A stretch of DNA of 64,000 nt from JAVWJP01 sp036638975 (GTDB lineage Bacteria > Bacillota > Clostridia > Oscillospirales > Ruminococcaceae), in assembly GCA_036638975.1 (NCBI GenBank), contig JAVWJP010000004.1, positions 62,001-126,000 of the forward strand, written 5' to 3'. The notes below the pieces were generated by a model. That model saw only the letters and a program-made list of their open reading frames with translations, had not been told where the DNA came from and did no database searches. The position numbers were made by a program, and so were the translations under genes. Shown here piece after piece: positions 7,877-16,326 of this stretch; position 1 is the first letter of the stretch; every line of letters begins with the position of its first letter.

Positions 7877-9214
7877 TTATAAACGACGCATGGTTGCAAA
7901 AAAGAACCCGTCAGAATTTAATTTTTCCGGCAGCAGCGTAACCCGCCAGTCCTCCTGCGCGCCCGTAAGCTCTTTTATTCTTAGCGGCAGAGGCTCAGCA
8001 GTAAACTCGCTGTGCTCTTGCAAAAAGCGCTGTGTAACTTCTTCGTTTTCTGCCTTGTGCAGGGTACAGGTGGAATAAACAAGCTTACCACCGCTTTTAA
8101 CATATTTTGATGATATTTCCAGTATTTTATACTGTAGCTCGGGTAGACCCAACTGGTCCTCCTCGGTTTTATATCGAATCTCGGGCTTTCGGCGTATAAT
8201 ACCAAGCCCGGAACACGGAACATCACACAAGACAATGTCAAATTCGCCGCGTGCTTCATCATAAACTGTCGCGTCACCCGCCTGTGCCTTTATACATTTA
8301 AGCCCCAAGCGCTTTGCACCGTCTTTTATAAGCTTTGCTTTAAATTCGTGCAAATCCAGCGCTAATATTTCGCCCTCGTCGTTCATCTCTTGCGCTAAGG
8401 TAAAGGTTTTGCCGCCCGGCGCCGCACAGACGTCAAGGCAGCGCATACCCGCCTGTGCCTCCGCCGCCTGTACACAAAGCTGTGAAGAAATGTCTTGTAC
8501 GGTAAAATGCCCGCGTTTATAAAGCACTGGGTAGTTTATTTCGCCTGTTTTTTCCGCCTCCAGACACTGCCCTATATCCTCGCGCACGGTAAGCTCCATA
8601 CCTTTTTTTTGAAGCGCCTCTGCCAGTGCCTGCGCTGTGTTTTTTTGGCTGTTTACACGCAAATAAAGCGGAGGTCTGTCAACTGCCGCAGCTAAAATAC
8701 CCTCGCAGCGTTCCTCACCGTAGTCTTTTGCCCACAGGCTTACAAGCCACAGCGGGACAGAATAATAAACGCTTAAATATTCCAATGGTTTTTCATTTTT
8801 GTCGGGTAATATCTTGTTAAGGTTGCCGCCGTCACGCAAAAAGCTGCGCAAAACTCCGTTTAAAAAAGCCGTGGCATGGGCGCACTTCATGGTTTTAGCA
8901 AGCTCTACCGTTTCGTTGACCGCAGCCGATTGCGGAACGCCGTCCATATAAAGTATTTGATAAACGGCTATGTGCAAAAGCTCTCGCACCTGCGGCATAA
9001 GCTTTTTAAGCGGCTGTCTGCAATATGTCGCAAGCAGTGCGTCCAAGGTAATGCGGCGCTCTAAAACTCCGTAAAAAATTGTGGTGCAAAACGCTTTATC
9101 GCGCGGCGAAAGCTCGCTTTTAGAAAGCTCGTTGTCTAAAACGAGGTTGGAATACCCGCCGTCAGTGTTCACCTTTACAAGCGCCTGTACGGCAATTTGT
9201 CTTGCACTTTTCAT
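7877..9214 (-). CDS. rsmB: 16S rRNA cytosine-967 C5-methyltransferase
   Basis: A 445-residue enzyme with an N-terminal NusB-like RNA-binding domain (about 1-130) and a C-terminal SAM-dependent methyltransferase domain. The SAM site is DVCAAPGGKT. The two catalytic cysteines lie in DVPCSGLG and YSTCTL, as usual in the m5C family. It sits between the zinc peptidase and rlmN in the Bacillus-like order fmt-rsmB-rlmN. A gap of about 116 bases to the peptidase stop holds no clear signal. Confidence 0.95.
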   Translation of the reverse strand: MKSARQIAVQALVKVNTDGGYSNLVLDNELSKSELSPRDKAFCTTIFYGVLERRITLDALLATYCRQPLKKLMPQVRELLHIAVYQILYMDGVPQSAAVNETVELAKTMKCAHATAFLNGVLRSFLRDGGNLNKILPDKNEKPLEYLSVYYSVPLWLVSLWAKDYGEERCEGILAAAVDRPPLYLRVNSQKNTAQALAEALQKKGMELTVREDIGQCLEAEKTGEINYPVLYKRGHFTVQDISSQLCVQAAEAQAGMRCLDVCAAPGGKTFTLAQEMNDEGEILALDLHEFKAKLIKDGAKRLGLKCIKAQAGDATVYDEARGEFDIVLCDVPCSGLGIIRRKPEIRYKTEEDQLGLPELQYKILEISSKYVKSGGKLVYSTCTLHKAENEEVTQRFLQEHSEFTAEPLPLRIKELTGAQEDWRVTLLPEKLNSDGFFFATMRRL

Positions 9215-9330
9215 CGTTTACCTCTGTCTTTTTTAATTTTGCTAAGTTTTTATACAGTTATTTATATAGCAGCCGCACTTCGCACACAAAAAATAATAAG
9301 ACTTGCAGCCTGCTCTACTATTAAGCTTAT

Positions 9331-10017
9331 CTAGTCGCGGTCTCTGCTGCGCGTTATAAGCACCATGCGCAAAAGCTGTGTTGCCGAAACAAGAAGTGCC
9401 GCAACATAGGTAAGCGCCGCCGCTTTAAGCACCTTTTTTGCCCCGCTTATTTCTCCGTCCTCCAGCATATGAGTACCCTCCAGCGTAACCAGTGCACGGT
9501 GGCTTGCATTAAACTCCACAGGCAAGGTTACAAGCTGAAAAAGCGTCATAGTTGAAAAAAGTATTATACCCAAATTGATAAGCGAGCCCATGCTTAAAAC
9601 AATGCCCAAAAATACAAGCGGAATAGAAAGCTTAGAGCCAATATTTGTAACGGGGATTATTGCAGAGCGCAGCTTCATAGGGGTATAGCCCTTTGCGTAC
9701 TGCACCGCGTGCCCGCACTCGTGTGCCGCAACACCCACTGCCGCAACCGAAGCGCTTGCATAAACAGAGTCTGAAAGGCGCACGACATTGTCGCGCGGGT
9801 CAAAATGGTCTGTCAATTCCCCCGCAATATGCTCTATCCGCACAGACTGCAAGCCGTTTCCGTCAAGTATGGCTCTTGCTGCCTGCTCGCCTGTTGCCCC
9901 ATCTATTGTGCGTATTTTTGAAAATTTTGCAAAGGTGCCCTTTACCTGTGCCTGTGCCCAAATCGAAAGAATAATAGCCGGAACTACCAACACCAAATAA
10001 TAAATATCAAAGCCCAT
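9331..10017 (-). CDS. YugP-family membrane zinc metallopeptidase
   Basis: A 228-residue membrane protein with an N-terminal helix (about 5-22), the zinc site HECGH (99-103, preceded by AAVGVAA) and two or three further hydrophobic segments. This is the layout of the YugP/Zn_peptidase_2 family, whose substrates are unknown. It overlaps the fmt 3' end by 11 bases, so it belongs to the operon. Bacillus does not have it here; it is inserted between fmt and rsmB. Confidence 0.88.
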   Translation of the reverse strand: MGFDIYYLVLVVPAIILSIWAQAQVKGTFAKFSKIRTIDGATGEQAARAILDGNGLQSVRIEHIAGELTDHFDPRDNVVRLSDSVYASASVAAVGVAAHECGHAVQYAKGYTPMKLRSAIIPVTNIGSKLSIPLVFLGIVLSMGSLINLGIILFSTMTLFQLVTLPVEFNASHRALVTLEGTHMLEDGEISGAKKVLKAAALTYVAALLVSATQLLRMVLITRSRDRD

Positions 10018-10942
10018 TATTTAAGCACTCCCCTTTTTTAATATGGTGCCCGTTCATAAATTCTGCACCGCTTACGCGCCTTGCGCCTTCCTCCTGAACC
10101 TCCAAAAGCTCTAATGCTCCTGTACCGCAGGCTATAATCATTCGCTTTTCGTCCAGTATCTCGCGCGCACTGCCGCCCTGTATTCCCTCGGCAACACAAG
10201 CCCTATGCACTTTAAGCCGCTTGCCGTTATAGGTGGTGTACGCCACAGGCCACGGCGAAAGCCCGCGTATTAAATTATGCAGCTCTGCCGCTGTTTTGTC
10301 AAAATTTATCTTTGCCATTTCTTTATTAAGCATGGGTGCAAGGCTTGCCTCTGCGTCGTTTTGCGGTGTACGCGGCACAGCTTTGCCGCTCGCAAAAAGC
10401 GCCATGGTCTTGGCAAGGCACTGTGCACCGACAAAGCTAAGCCTGTCATAAAGCTCCCCCGCCGTTTCGTCCTCGCCCACCGCTGCCTTTTCAGACAATA
10501 TAATGTCACCTGTGTCGAGCCCCTGCGCCATAAACATTGTACTTACACCTGTTTCGCGCTCGCCGTTTAAGACACTCCACTGTATGGGCGCTGCCCCGCG
10601 GTACTTTGGCAGCAAGCTGCCGTGTACATTCACACAGCCATATTCAGGTACTTCAAGTATATTTTTAGGCAATATCTTGCCGTAAGCAACAACAACAATA
10701 AGCTGCGGTGCAAGGTCTTTAATAAGCGACAGGGCTTCATCATTTTTAAGGCTTGATGGCTGAAAAACCGCTATATCGTGCTGTAATGCAAGCAGCTTTA
10801 CAGGTGACGGCGTAAGCTTATAGCCGCGCCCCGACGGTTTATCTGGCTGTGTAAAGACACCGGCAAGCTCGTGCCCGTCATCTAAAAGTCTTTGCAGGGA
10901 CGGCACCGCAAAGGACGGAGTTCCCATAAAAACTAATCTCAT
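10007..10942 (-). CDS. fmt: Methionyl-tRNA formyltransferase
   Basis: A 311-residue enzyme that formylates initiator Met-tRNA using 10-formyl-tetrahydrofolate. It starts MRLVFMGTPSFAVPSL, and carries the conserved NVHGSLLPKYRGAAPIQW stretch with the catalytic Asn-His, plus the C-terminal OB-like domain with RGLSPWPVAY before it. It overlaps def by 4 bases (ATGA), so formylation and deformylation are translationally coupled. Length and motifs are normal. Confidence 0.97.
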   Translation of the reverse strand: MRLVFMGTPSFAVPSLQRLLDDGHELAGVFTQPDKPSGRGYKLTPSPVKLLALQHDIAVFQPSSLKNDEALSLIKDLAPQLIVVVAYGKILPKNILEVPEYGCVNVHGSLLPKYRGAAPIQWSVLNGERETGVSTMFMAQGLDTGDIILSEKAAVGEDETAGELYDRLSFVGAQCLAKTMALFASGKAVPRTPQNDAEASLAPMLNKEMAKINFDKTAAELHNLIRGLSPWPVAYTTYNGKRLKVHRACVAEGIQGGSAREILDEKRMIIACGTGALELLEVQEEGARRVSGAEFMNGHHIKKGECLNNGL

Positions 10943-11403
10943 TCAAGCTCCTCCGGCGTGCACATACGCGACACCAAATCTTTAAAAACTATGCCCTCCA
11001 AATGGTCTATCTCGTGGCAGAAGGCGCGCGCCAAAAGCCCCTCGCCCTCCATCACAAACTCTTTTCCGTGTCTGTCGTACGCGCGCACCGCAACCTTCTC
11101 GGGGCGTGTCACCATGCCATATTGCCCGGGGAAAGAAAGACAGCCCTCGGCGTCCTCTATACTGCCGCCCTTAGAAATAATCTCGGGGTTTACAAGCTCT
11201 ATAACTCCCTCGCCCACATCTATTGTAACAGCACGGCGCAAAACCGAAACCTGCGGCGCGGCAAGACCCACACCGTTTGCTTCCACCATGGTTTCTGCCA
11301 TATCATCTAGTAGCTGCCCCAGCTTTTCGTCAAATTTTGTTACGGGCTTTGCCACCTTGCGAAGGCACTCGTCACCCTCTTTTGCAATTATTCTAAGCGC
11401 CAT
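10939..11403 (-). CDS. def: Peptide deformylase
   Basis: A 154-residue metalloenzyme that removes the formyl group from new proteins. The three signature motifs are present: GVGLAAPQ, EGCLSFPG and HEIDHLEG (metal ligands Cys, His, His). The open frame extends to 11442, but the ATG at 11403 follows GGAGG by a good spacing and yields the usual start MALRIIAKEGDECLRKVA. It lies 69 bases after priA and overlaps fmt. Confidence 0.97.
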   Translation of the reverse strand: MALRIIAKEGDECLRKVAKPVTKFDEKLGQLLDDMAETMVEANGVGLAAPQVSVLRRAVTIDVGEGVIELVNPEIISKGGSIEDAEGCLSFPGQYGMVTRPEKVAVRAYDRHGKEFVMEGEGLLARAFCHEIDHLEGIVFKDLVSRMCTPEELE

Positions 11404-11472
11404 TTTAAATTCCTCCACTTTATTTAAAACTCTAAAATTCAATTTTTGTAATTGCGGTTATTTAAAGATACT

Positions 11473-13938
11473 CTATATGCTGCCGTCAAAATATAAGTCG
11501 GCATATGCGGTAACTCCGCGCCCTTTTTGCGCCTTGCCAAAGCTTACAAGAAGCCTTGCAATAATGCCTCTGAACTCCTTGCAGTTTTTACATTTGATAA
11601 GTATTTTATAGCGGTATTTTCCATTTACCCTAACCACAGAGCACGGAGTAACCGGAAGCACGCGCATTGGCAGCTTTGGGTATTCGCTTTTTGCAAGCTG
11701 TGTAAGCTCTGACAAAAAGCTTTGCGCCCGCTCGCGCACCTCGTTTTCGTTTTCTCCGCTAAAGCCTACGGCACACATTGTACAAAATGGCGGGTAAAGC
11801 ATAAGGCGGCGCGCCAATATTTCGCCCTCATAGAACTTGTCGTAATCTTGCTTTGCCGCCAGTGCAAAAACCTCGTTTTGCGGAAAAAACGTTTGGATAT
11901 ATGCAGCCCCGGGCAGCTCTCCGCGTCCGCTGCGCCCCACCACCTGTGTAATTAAGCTAAATGTGCGCTCTTCACTTTTAAAGTTATCACCAAAAAGTGT
12001 GCTGTCTGCGGCAAGCACGCCGACAAGGGTAACATTTTTAAAATTAAGCCCCTTAGCCACCATTTGTGTACCCACCATAATATCGTAATCGCCCTGTGCA
12101 AAGCTTTTAAAGCCCTGCTCATACGCGCTTTTTGCCATAGTTGTGTCCGCGTCCATTCGCAGCACCCGCGCCGAAGGGAACAGGGTTTTAAGCTCGTCCT
12201 CCAGCTTTTGCGTACCCGCACCGGAGTATTTTGCAAGCTTACTGCCGCACACCTCGCATTTTTCGTTAAGCTCGCGCGAGTAGCCGCAGTAGTGACACAT
12301 CAGTCTTCCGTTTGCGCTGTGATAAGTTAAACCTATACTGCAATGCGGGCAAACTACAGGCGTGTTGCAGCTTTGACATTTTACAACCGTGTTGTAGCCG
12401 CGCCTGTTTAGCAAAAGTATTGTCTGCTGTTTTTTTTGCAGGTTTTCGGCTATTGCATCCGCCAATGTATGGCTTAGGCTATAGCTGTTGCCCTCGTGCG
12501 CTTCCTCGTCCATATCTACTACCTCAACCTGCGGCAGTACAGCGTCACCAAAGCGCTCGGTTAAAGTAAAAAGATGATAAATTCCTTTTTTTGCATAGTA
12601 AAAGCTCTCTATGCTTGGTGTTGCCGAGCATAGCACAAGCTGTGCTCCCTGCGTTTTACAGCGGTGCTTTGCAACCTCTCTGGCATGATAGCGCGGGCTG
12701 CCCTCGCTTTTGTAGGTGCCCTCTTGTTCTTCATCTATAATAATAAGACCCAGCTTTGTAAACGGGGCAAATACCGCCGAGCGCGTACCTACGGCAATGT
12801 CAACAGCACCTGTGCGTATGCGCTTCCACTCGTCAAGACGTTCTCCCATAGAGAGCCCGCTGTGTAAAATTGCCACACGCCCGCCAAAGCTTGCCATAAA
12901 TGTATTTATAGTCTGCGGTGTAAGGGCTATTTCGGGCACTAGAACAATAACCTGCCTCCCACACGCCACAACGTCCTTTATAAGGCGCAAAAAAACGTTG
13001 GTCTTGCCGCTTCCGGTTATACCGTACAGCAGTGACACCGCTGCTTTGCCGCTTTTATAAAGCTGTAAAAGCCCCAAATAAGCTTTTTGTTGCTCGGCGG
13101 TTAGCACATAGTTTTTTTCTTCATCGGCTGCTGCGCTTTTAGGTATGCGCAAAACAGGGTTTTCGTAAAGCTCCGCAAAGCCTTTTTTGCAAAGAGCCTT
13201 AACCACTGCCGCCGTACAGGCGGTAAAATATGCTATCTCTTTTACAGACGCCGCACCGACATTGTAAAGCAGCTCGGTTACAGCTTTTTGTTTTGGCGTA
13301 AGCTTAGCCGAAGCAGGCAGCTCGTCAGCATACTGCGGTGCCATGCGCACCATGGTTATTGTTTCGTCACCAATATTGCGCTTTTGGCTTTCTTCGCGAA
13401 GCAACAGCCCTTGTGACATAAGCTTTTTAAGCACTGATGACTGCGGTGTAAGACCAAGCTCCTCGCAAAGCTTTTCTTGCGCAATGGGTGCTTTGCGGCT
13501 TGCGACATACGCAAGCACCTCGTTTTCTTGTACCGTAAGCCCCGTGCAGTCTGTGCTTTGTAAATTTGCGCGGTAGGTAAAGCCTAAGCTATAGCCCACA
13601 CCCGCGGGCAGCAGGGTTTTTACGGCATCATAAAAAGTACAAAAGGTGTTTTCTTTAAGGTAATAAACAAGCTCTAAAAGCTCCGGAGTAAGATATATTT
13701 CTTCGTCCAAAAGCACCGACAAGGGCTTTAGTTTGCCGCAAAGGCTTTCGTCAGTGGCATCGGCTACCGCAAGCACCACGCCCTGTCTTTTGCGGTTGCC
13801 CGCACCAAATGGCACAAGCACACGGCTCCCCGCGCAAAGACTTCCGTAATGCTCCTGCGGAACAAGATAATCGTACAGCTTGTCAAAATGAAAGGCGGCT
13901 TTGTCAACCGCTACCTTGGCAATTTTACGTGTCACCAA
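11473..13938 (-). CDS. priA: Primosomal protein N' (replication restart helicase)
   Basis: An SF2 DNA helicase of about 820 residues that reloads the replisome at stalled forks. An N-terminal DNA-binding region comes first, then Walker A (GITGSGKT) and the Walker B box IIIDEEQEG. A zinc-binding insertion with paired cysteines (CQSCNTPVVCPHC, CHYCGY, CEVCGS) follows, then motifs V and VI (VGTQMVAKGLNF, QVVGRSGRG). Walker B is DEEQ here where many relatives have DEEH. The start is one of three adjacent codons, TTG-TTG-GTG, 7-10 bases after GGAGG; the frame opens upstream to 13971. In Bacillus coaBC lies between rpoZ and priA; it is missing. Confidence 0.95.
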   Translation of the reverse strand: MVTRKIAKVAVDKAAFHFDKLYDYLVPQEHYGSLCAGSRVLVPFGAGNRKRQGVVLAVADATDESLCGKLKPLSVLLDEEIYLTPELLELVYYLKENTFCTFYDAVKTLLPAGVGYSLGFTYRANLQSTDCTGLTVQENEVLAYVASRKAPIAQEKLCEELGLTPQSSVLKKLMSQGLLLREESQKRNIGDETITMVRMAPQYADELPASAKLTPKQKAVTELLYNVGAASVKEIAYFTACTAAVVKALCKKGFAELYENPVLRIPKSAAADEEKNYVLTAEQQKAYLGLLQLYKSGKAAVSLLYGITGSGKTNVFLRLIKDVVACGRQVIVLVPEIALTPQTINTFMASFGGRVAILHSGLSMGERLDEWKRIRTGAVDIAVGTRSAVFAPFTKLGLIIIDEEQEGTYKSEGSPRYHAREVAKHRCKTQGAQLVLCSATPSIESFYYAKKGIYHLFTLTERFGDAVLPQVEVVDMDEEAHEGNSYSLSHTLADAIAENLQKKQQTILLLNRRGYNTVVKCQSCNTPVVCPHCSIGLTYHSANGRLMCHYCGYSRELNEKCEVCGSKLAKYSGAGTQKLEDELKTLFPSARVLRMDADTTMAKSAYEQGFKSFAQGDYDIMVGTQMVAKGLNFKNVTLVGVLAADSTLFGDNFKSEERTFSLITQVVGRSGRGELPGAAYIQTFFPQNEVFALAAKQDYDKFYEGEILARRLMLYPPFCTMCAVGFSGENENEVRERAQSFLSELTQLAKSEYPKLPMRVLPVTPCSVVRVNGKYRYKILIKCKNCKEFRGIIARLLVSFGKAQKGRGVTAYADLYFDGSI

Positions 13939-13976
13939 CAAAAGCCCTCCATCTCTGTACTTGCCGCCCATAAAAA

Positions 13977-14201
13977 TTATTCTTCTATATTAAGCCCAAT
14001 GTTTTCGCTTTCGACCAGCTTTATTTTTCCGTCTGCAAATTCCTCTATTGCAAGCTTTACAGGTTTATCTACAAGCGCCTTTTTGTCATGCTCGGCAGCA
14101 TCTGTAATTTCTCTCGCGCGCTTTGCAACGCCCACCACCAGTGAATACGGGCTTTCGTTGTTTTTTAGTATCTGAGAAATCGACGGTCTTAACATATTCA
14201 T
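13977..14201 (-). CDS. rpoZ: RNA polymerase omega subunit
   Basis: A 74-residue protein starting MNMLRPSISQILKN with the omega-family stretch YSLVVGVAKRAREI and an acidic C-terminus. Omega aids assembly of RNA polymerase through beta-prime. Its ATG overlaps the gmk stop in a TAATG, implying coupling. The gmk-rpoZ pair is conserved in Firmicutes. Confidence 0.93.
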   Translation of the reverse strand: MNMLRPSISQILKNNESPYSLVVGVAKRAREITDAAEHDKKALVDKPVKLAIEEFADGKIKLVESENIGLNIEE

Positions 14202-14806
14202 TATTTCTGCACCTCATCTATAAATTCTTTCATGTATTTTGCACTGCACTTTGCGGCACATAATATTGCTTTAAGCCTTTGCGCCGCAGCATCAATTTTA
14301 TCGTTAATTACAATGTAATCGTAATCGTACGCCATTTGTAGTTCTTTTTGTGCCGTGTCTATGCGGCGGCTTATGGCCGCTTCGTCCTCGGTTCTGCGCT
14401 CTGTAAGGCGCTTTTTAAGCTCGCACATACTTGGCGGCATTACAAATATCGTTAAAACCTCGGGGTAAGCTTTTTTTATCTGCATAGCACCCTGCACTTC
14501 TATTTCAAGTATAACATCGTGCCCCAAAGCCAGCTCGCGCTCTACCATCTCCCTCGGCGTGCCGTAATAATTGCCGCTATACTGCGCATATTCAAGCATT
14601 CCGCCGTCGTTCACAGCTTGCAAAAACTGTTTTTCGTTTACAAAAAAGTAGTGTGTTCCATCAACTTCGCCCGGGCGCGGCTTGCGCGTTGTTGCCGAAA
14701 CCGAAACCTTGACGTTTTCATCGGTTGCAAATATATTTTTAAGCACTGTGCCCTTTCCGACACCGGAGGGACCCGATATTACAACCAGCAAGCCTTTATT
14801 ATTCAT
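14201..14806 (-). CDS. gmk: Guanylate kinase
   Basis: A 201-residue kinase that phosphorylates GMP to GDP. The P-loop GPSGVGKGT starts near residue 11. The GMP-binding stretch with TTRKPRPGEVDGTHYFFV and the lid region with RRTEDEAAISRR are visible. The frame opens to 14884, but the ATG at 14806 follows GAGGAGG, gives the normal N-terminus MNNKGLLVVISGPSG and overlaps the remA stop by only 8 bases. Confidence 0.95.
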   Translation of the reverse strand: MNNKGLLVVISGPSGVGKGTVLKNIFATDENVKVSVSATTRKPRPGEVDGTHYFFVNEKQFLQAVNDGGMLEYAQYSGNYYGTPREMVERELALGHDVILEIEVQGAMQIKKAYPEVLTIFVMPPSMCELKKRLTERRTEDEAAISRRIDTAQKELQMAYDYDYIVINDKIDAAAQRLKAILCAAKCSAKYMKEFIDEVQK

Positions 14807-15062
14807 CTTCGGAAATATCCTCCTCATCGTCGTCCGAAAGCCTGTTTGCGACGGTTTCCGGCTGCACGGCAGACAGCACAACATGGTCGCTGTCGGTAAT
14901 TATGACAGCGCGTGTGCGCCGCCCATAGGTTGCATCTATAAGAGTTCCTCTGTCGCGCGCGTCTTGTATTATGCGCTTTATCGGGGCAGATTCGGGGCTG
15001 ACTATAGCAACAAGCCTGTTCGCCGAAACCATATTGCCAAAGCCTATATTAATTAGCTTCAT
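14799..15062 (-). CDS. remA: RemA-family (DUF370) regulator
   Basis: An 87-residue protein starting MKLINIGFGNMVSANRL, the hallmark of the RemA/DUF370 family. In Bacillus RemA is a DNA-binding activator of biofilm matrix genes. The conserved ATYGRRTRAVIITDS segment is present, and an acidic tail (DDDEEDISEDE) is added at the end. The position between yicC and gmk matches Bacillus. Whether it regulates matrix genes here cannot be told. Confidence 0.92.
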   Translation of the reverse strand: MKLINIGFGNMVSANRLVAIVSPESAPIKRIIQDARDRGTLIDATYGRRTRAVIITDSDHVVLSAVQPETVANRLSDDDEEDISEDE

Positions 15063-15133
15063 TGGGTGCTCCTCCTAGTAAAATAATAAATAAAAGCCAC
15101 GGGCAGTACAGCACACGGCATATCTACGCCCCG

Positions 15134-16012
15134 CTATTCTATATTTTGTATTTGCTCGCGTATTTTTTCTATCTCGCTTTTCATATCTACCACTATGCGT
15201 GCTATGTCTAAATCTTGTGCCTTACTGCCTATGGTGTTCACCTCACGGTTAAACTCCTGTACCAAAAAGTCAAGCTTACGCCCCACAGGCTCTTTAAGCT
15301 CCATAATACTGCGGAACTGCGCAATGTGGCTGTGAAGCCGCACGGTTTCTTCGTCCACCGCAGTTTTTTCAGAGAATATTGCCGCCTCTGTAAGTATGCG
15401 CTGTTCGTCTATGTTTTTATCTGCCAGAATATCTTTTATTTTATTATAAAGCTTGTCGCGGTACTCCTGCACAACGGCAGGCGAGCGCTGCTCTACCTGT
15501 ACAAGCATTTTTTCTATACCGCAAAGCCTGTTTAAGCAGTCGTCTTTAAGGCGCTTGCCCTCGTCCTCGCGCATTTGCACAAATTTTTCGCTTGCCTCGT
15601 CCAGCACCTTACGCACACTTTCCCAAATAACCTCCTCGTCCTCCGGCCCCTTTGTAACCATGAATATATCTGTAAAACGCGCAATTGCCGAAAGAGATAG
15701 GTCATCTGTAAGCCCAAGCTTTTTGCCAAGCCCGCGCAGCTCCTCTGCATAGCTTTTTGCAAGCTCGGTGTTTATCTCGACATGGGCACTTGCACCCTCT
15801 GTGTTTATAACAGTTACGCCAACATCTACCTTGCCGCGAGAAATTTTGCCTTGCAAATAGCTTTTAAGCTTTTCTTCAAGGTGCCCATACACGCGCGGTG
15901 TGCGGCAAGAAAACTCAAAAAAACGGTGGTTTACACTTTTAACCTCCACTGTAATATCGCGCCCGTTCAGTGTTTCTTGCGCCCTACCAAAGCCGGTCAT
16001 ACTTCTTATCAT
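15134..16012 (-). CDS. yicC: YicC/YloC-family endoribonuclease
   Basis: A 292-residue protein with the family's fixed N-terminus MIRSMTGFGRA and the C-terminal block FNREVNTIGSKAQD. YicC-family proteins are reported as endoribonucleases linked to stationary-phase RNA turnover. It is the first gene of the long operon that ends at thiN, with a good sigma-A promoter about 125 bases upstream. Length and motifs are normal. Confidence 0.93.
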   Translation of the reverse strand: MIRSMTGFGRAQETLNGRDITVEVKSVNHRFFEFSCRTPRVYGHLEEKLKSYLQGKISRGKVDVGVTVINTEGASAHVEINTELAKSYAEELRGLGKKLGLTDDLSLSAIARFTDIFMVTKGPEDEEVIWESVRKVLDEASEKFVQMREDEGKRLKDDCLNRLCGIEKMLVQVEQRSPAVVQEYRDKLYNKIKDILADKNIDEQRILTEAAIFSEKTAVDEETVRLHSHIAQFRSIMELKEPVGRKLDFLVQEFNREVNTIGSKAQDLDIARIVVDMKSEIEKIREQIQNIE

Positions 16013-16136
16013 ACTTCTACCCCATCTGTTAAATTACAATTAATTTTTATTTATAATGCTGCAAGCATATTTTACATATAAAACGGCTTCTTATGAAGGC
16101 TTTTACCCGCCATAATATTTAATTTCTACCTTTTCT

Positions 16137-16165
16137 ATTTTACTATCTTTATGGAGCGAATGCAA
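16137..16165 (-). promoter_or_regulatory. Sigma-A promoter of the yicC operon
   Basis: On the minus strand TTGCAT (16160-16165) and TAAAAT (16137-16142) are 17 bases apart. It is the best match upstream of yicC and predicts a leader of about 120 bases. Confidence 0.6.
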
Positions 16166-16270
16166 GGTAATTAAGCAAAACAGGGGCTTTTCTGTAACTA
16201 AATTGTAACCTTTGTAGCATTACAGAGCTAATACCCACGCCGCACAGGTGCGGGTTCTTTTACTGCAAGC

Positions 16271-16307
16271 AAAAATGCCAACGGCACTTTTATTTTAGCC
16301 GTTGGCA
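16271..16307 (-). terminator. Terminator of the DUF4349 lipoprotein gene
   Basis: On the minus strand TGCCAACGGC and GCCGTTGGCA form a perfect 10-base-pair stem around an A/T-rich loop, followed by TTTTTGC. It begins 20 bases after the stop codon. Confidence 0.85.
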
Positions 16308-16326
16308 TTTATAGTTTATTTGTGTT

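Larger units (their letters stand above)
16013..16326. other. Intergenic region, yicC promoter side
   Basis: This 314-base gap holds the yicC promoter (16137-16165) and the terminator of the DUF4349 gene (16271-16307). A short hairpin (CCGCA, loop CAGG, TGCGG at 16240-16253) lies between them without a convincing T-run. I see no coding frame with a ribosome site. Confidence 0.6.

Noticed and set aside
16240..16263. CCGCA/TGCGG hairpin in the yicC upstream region as a terminator
   Set aside because: The stem has only 5 pairs and the following T-run is short; no plus-strand gene precedes it.
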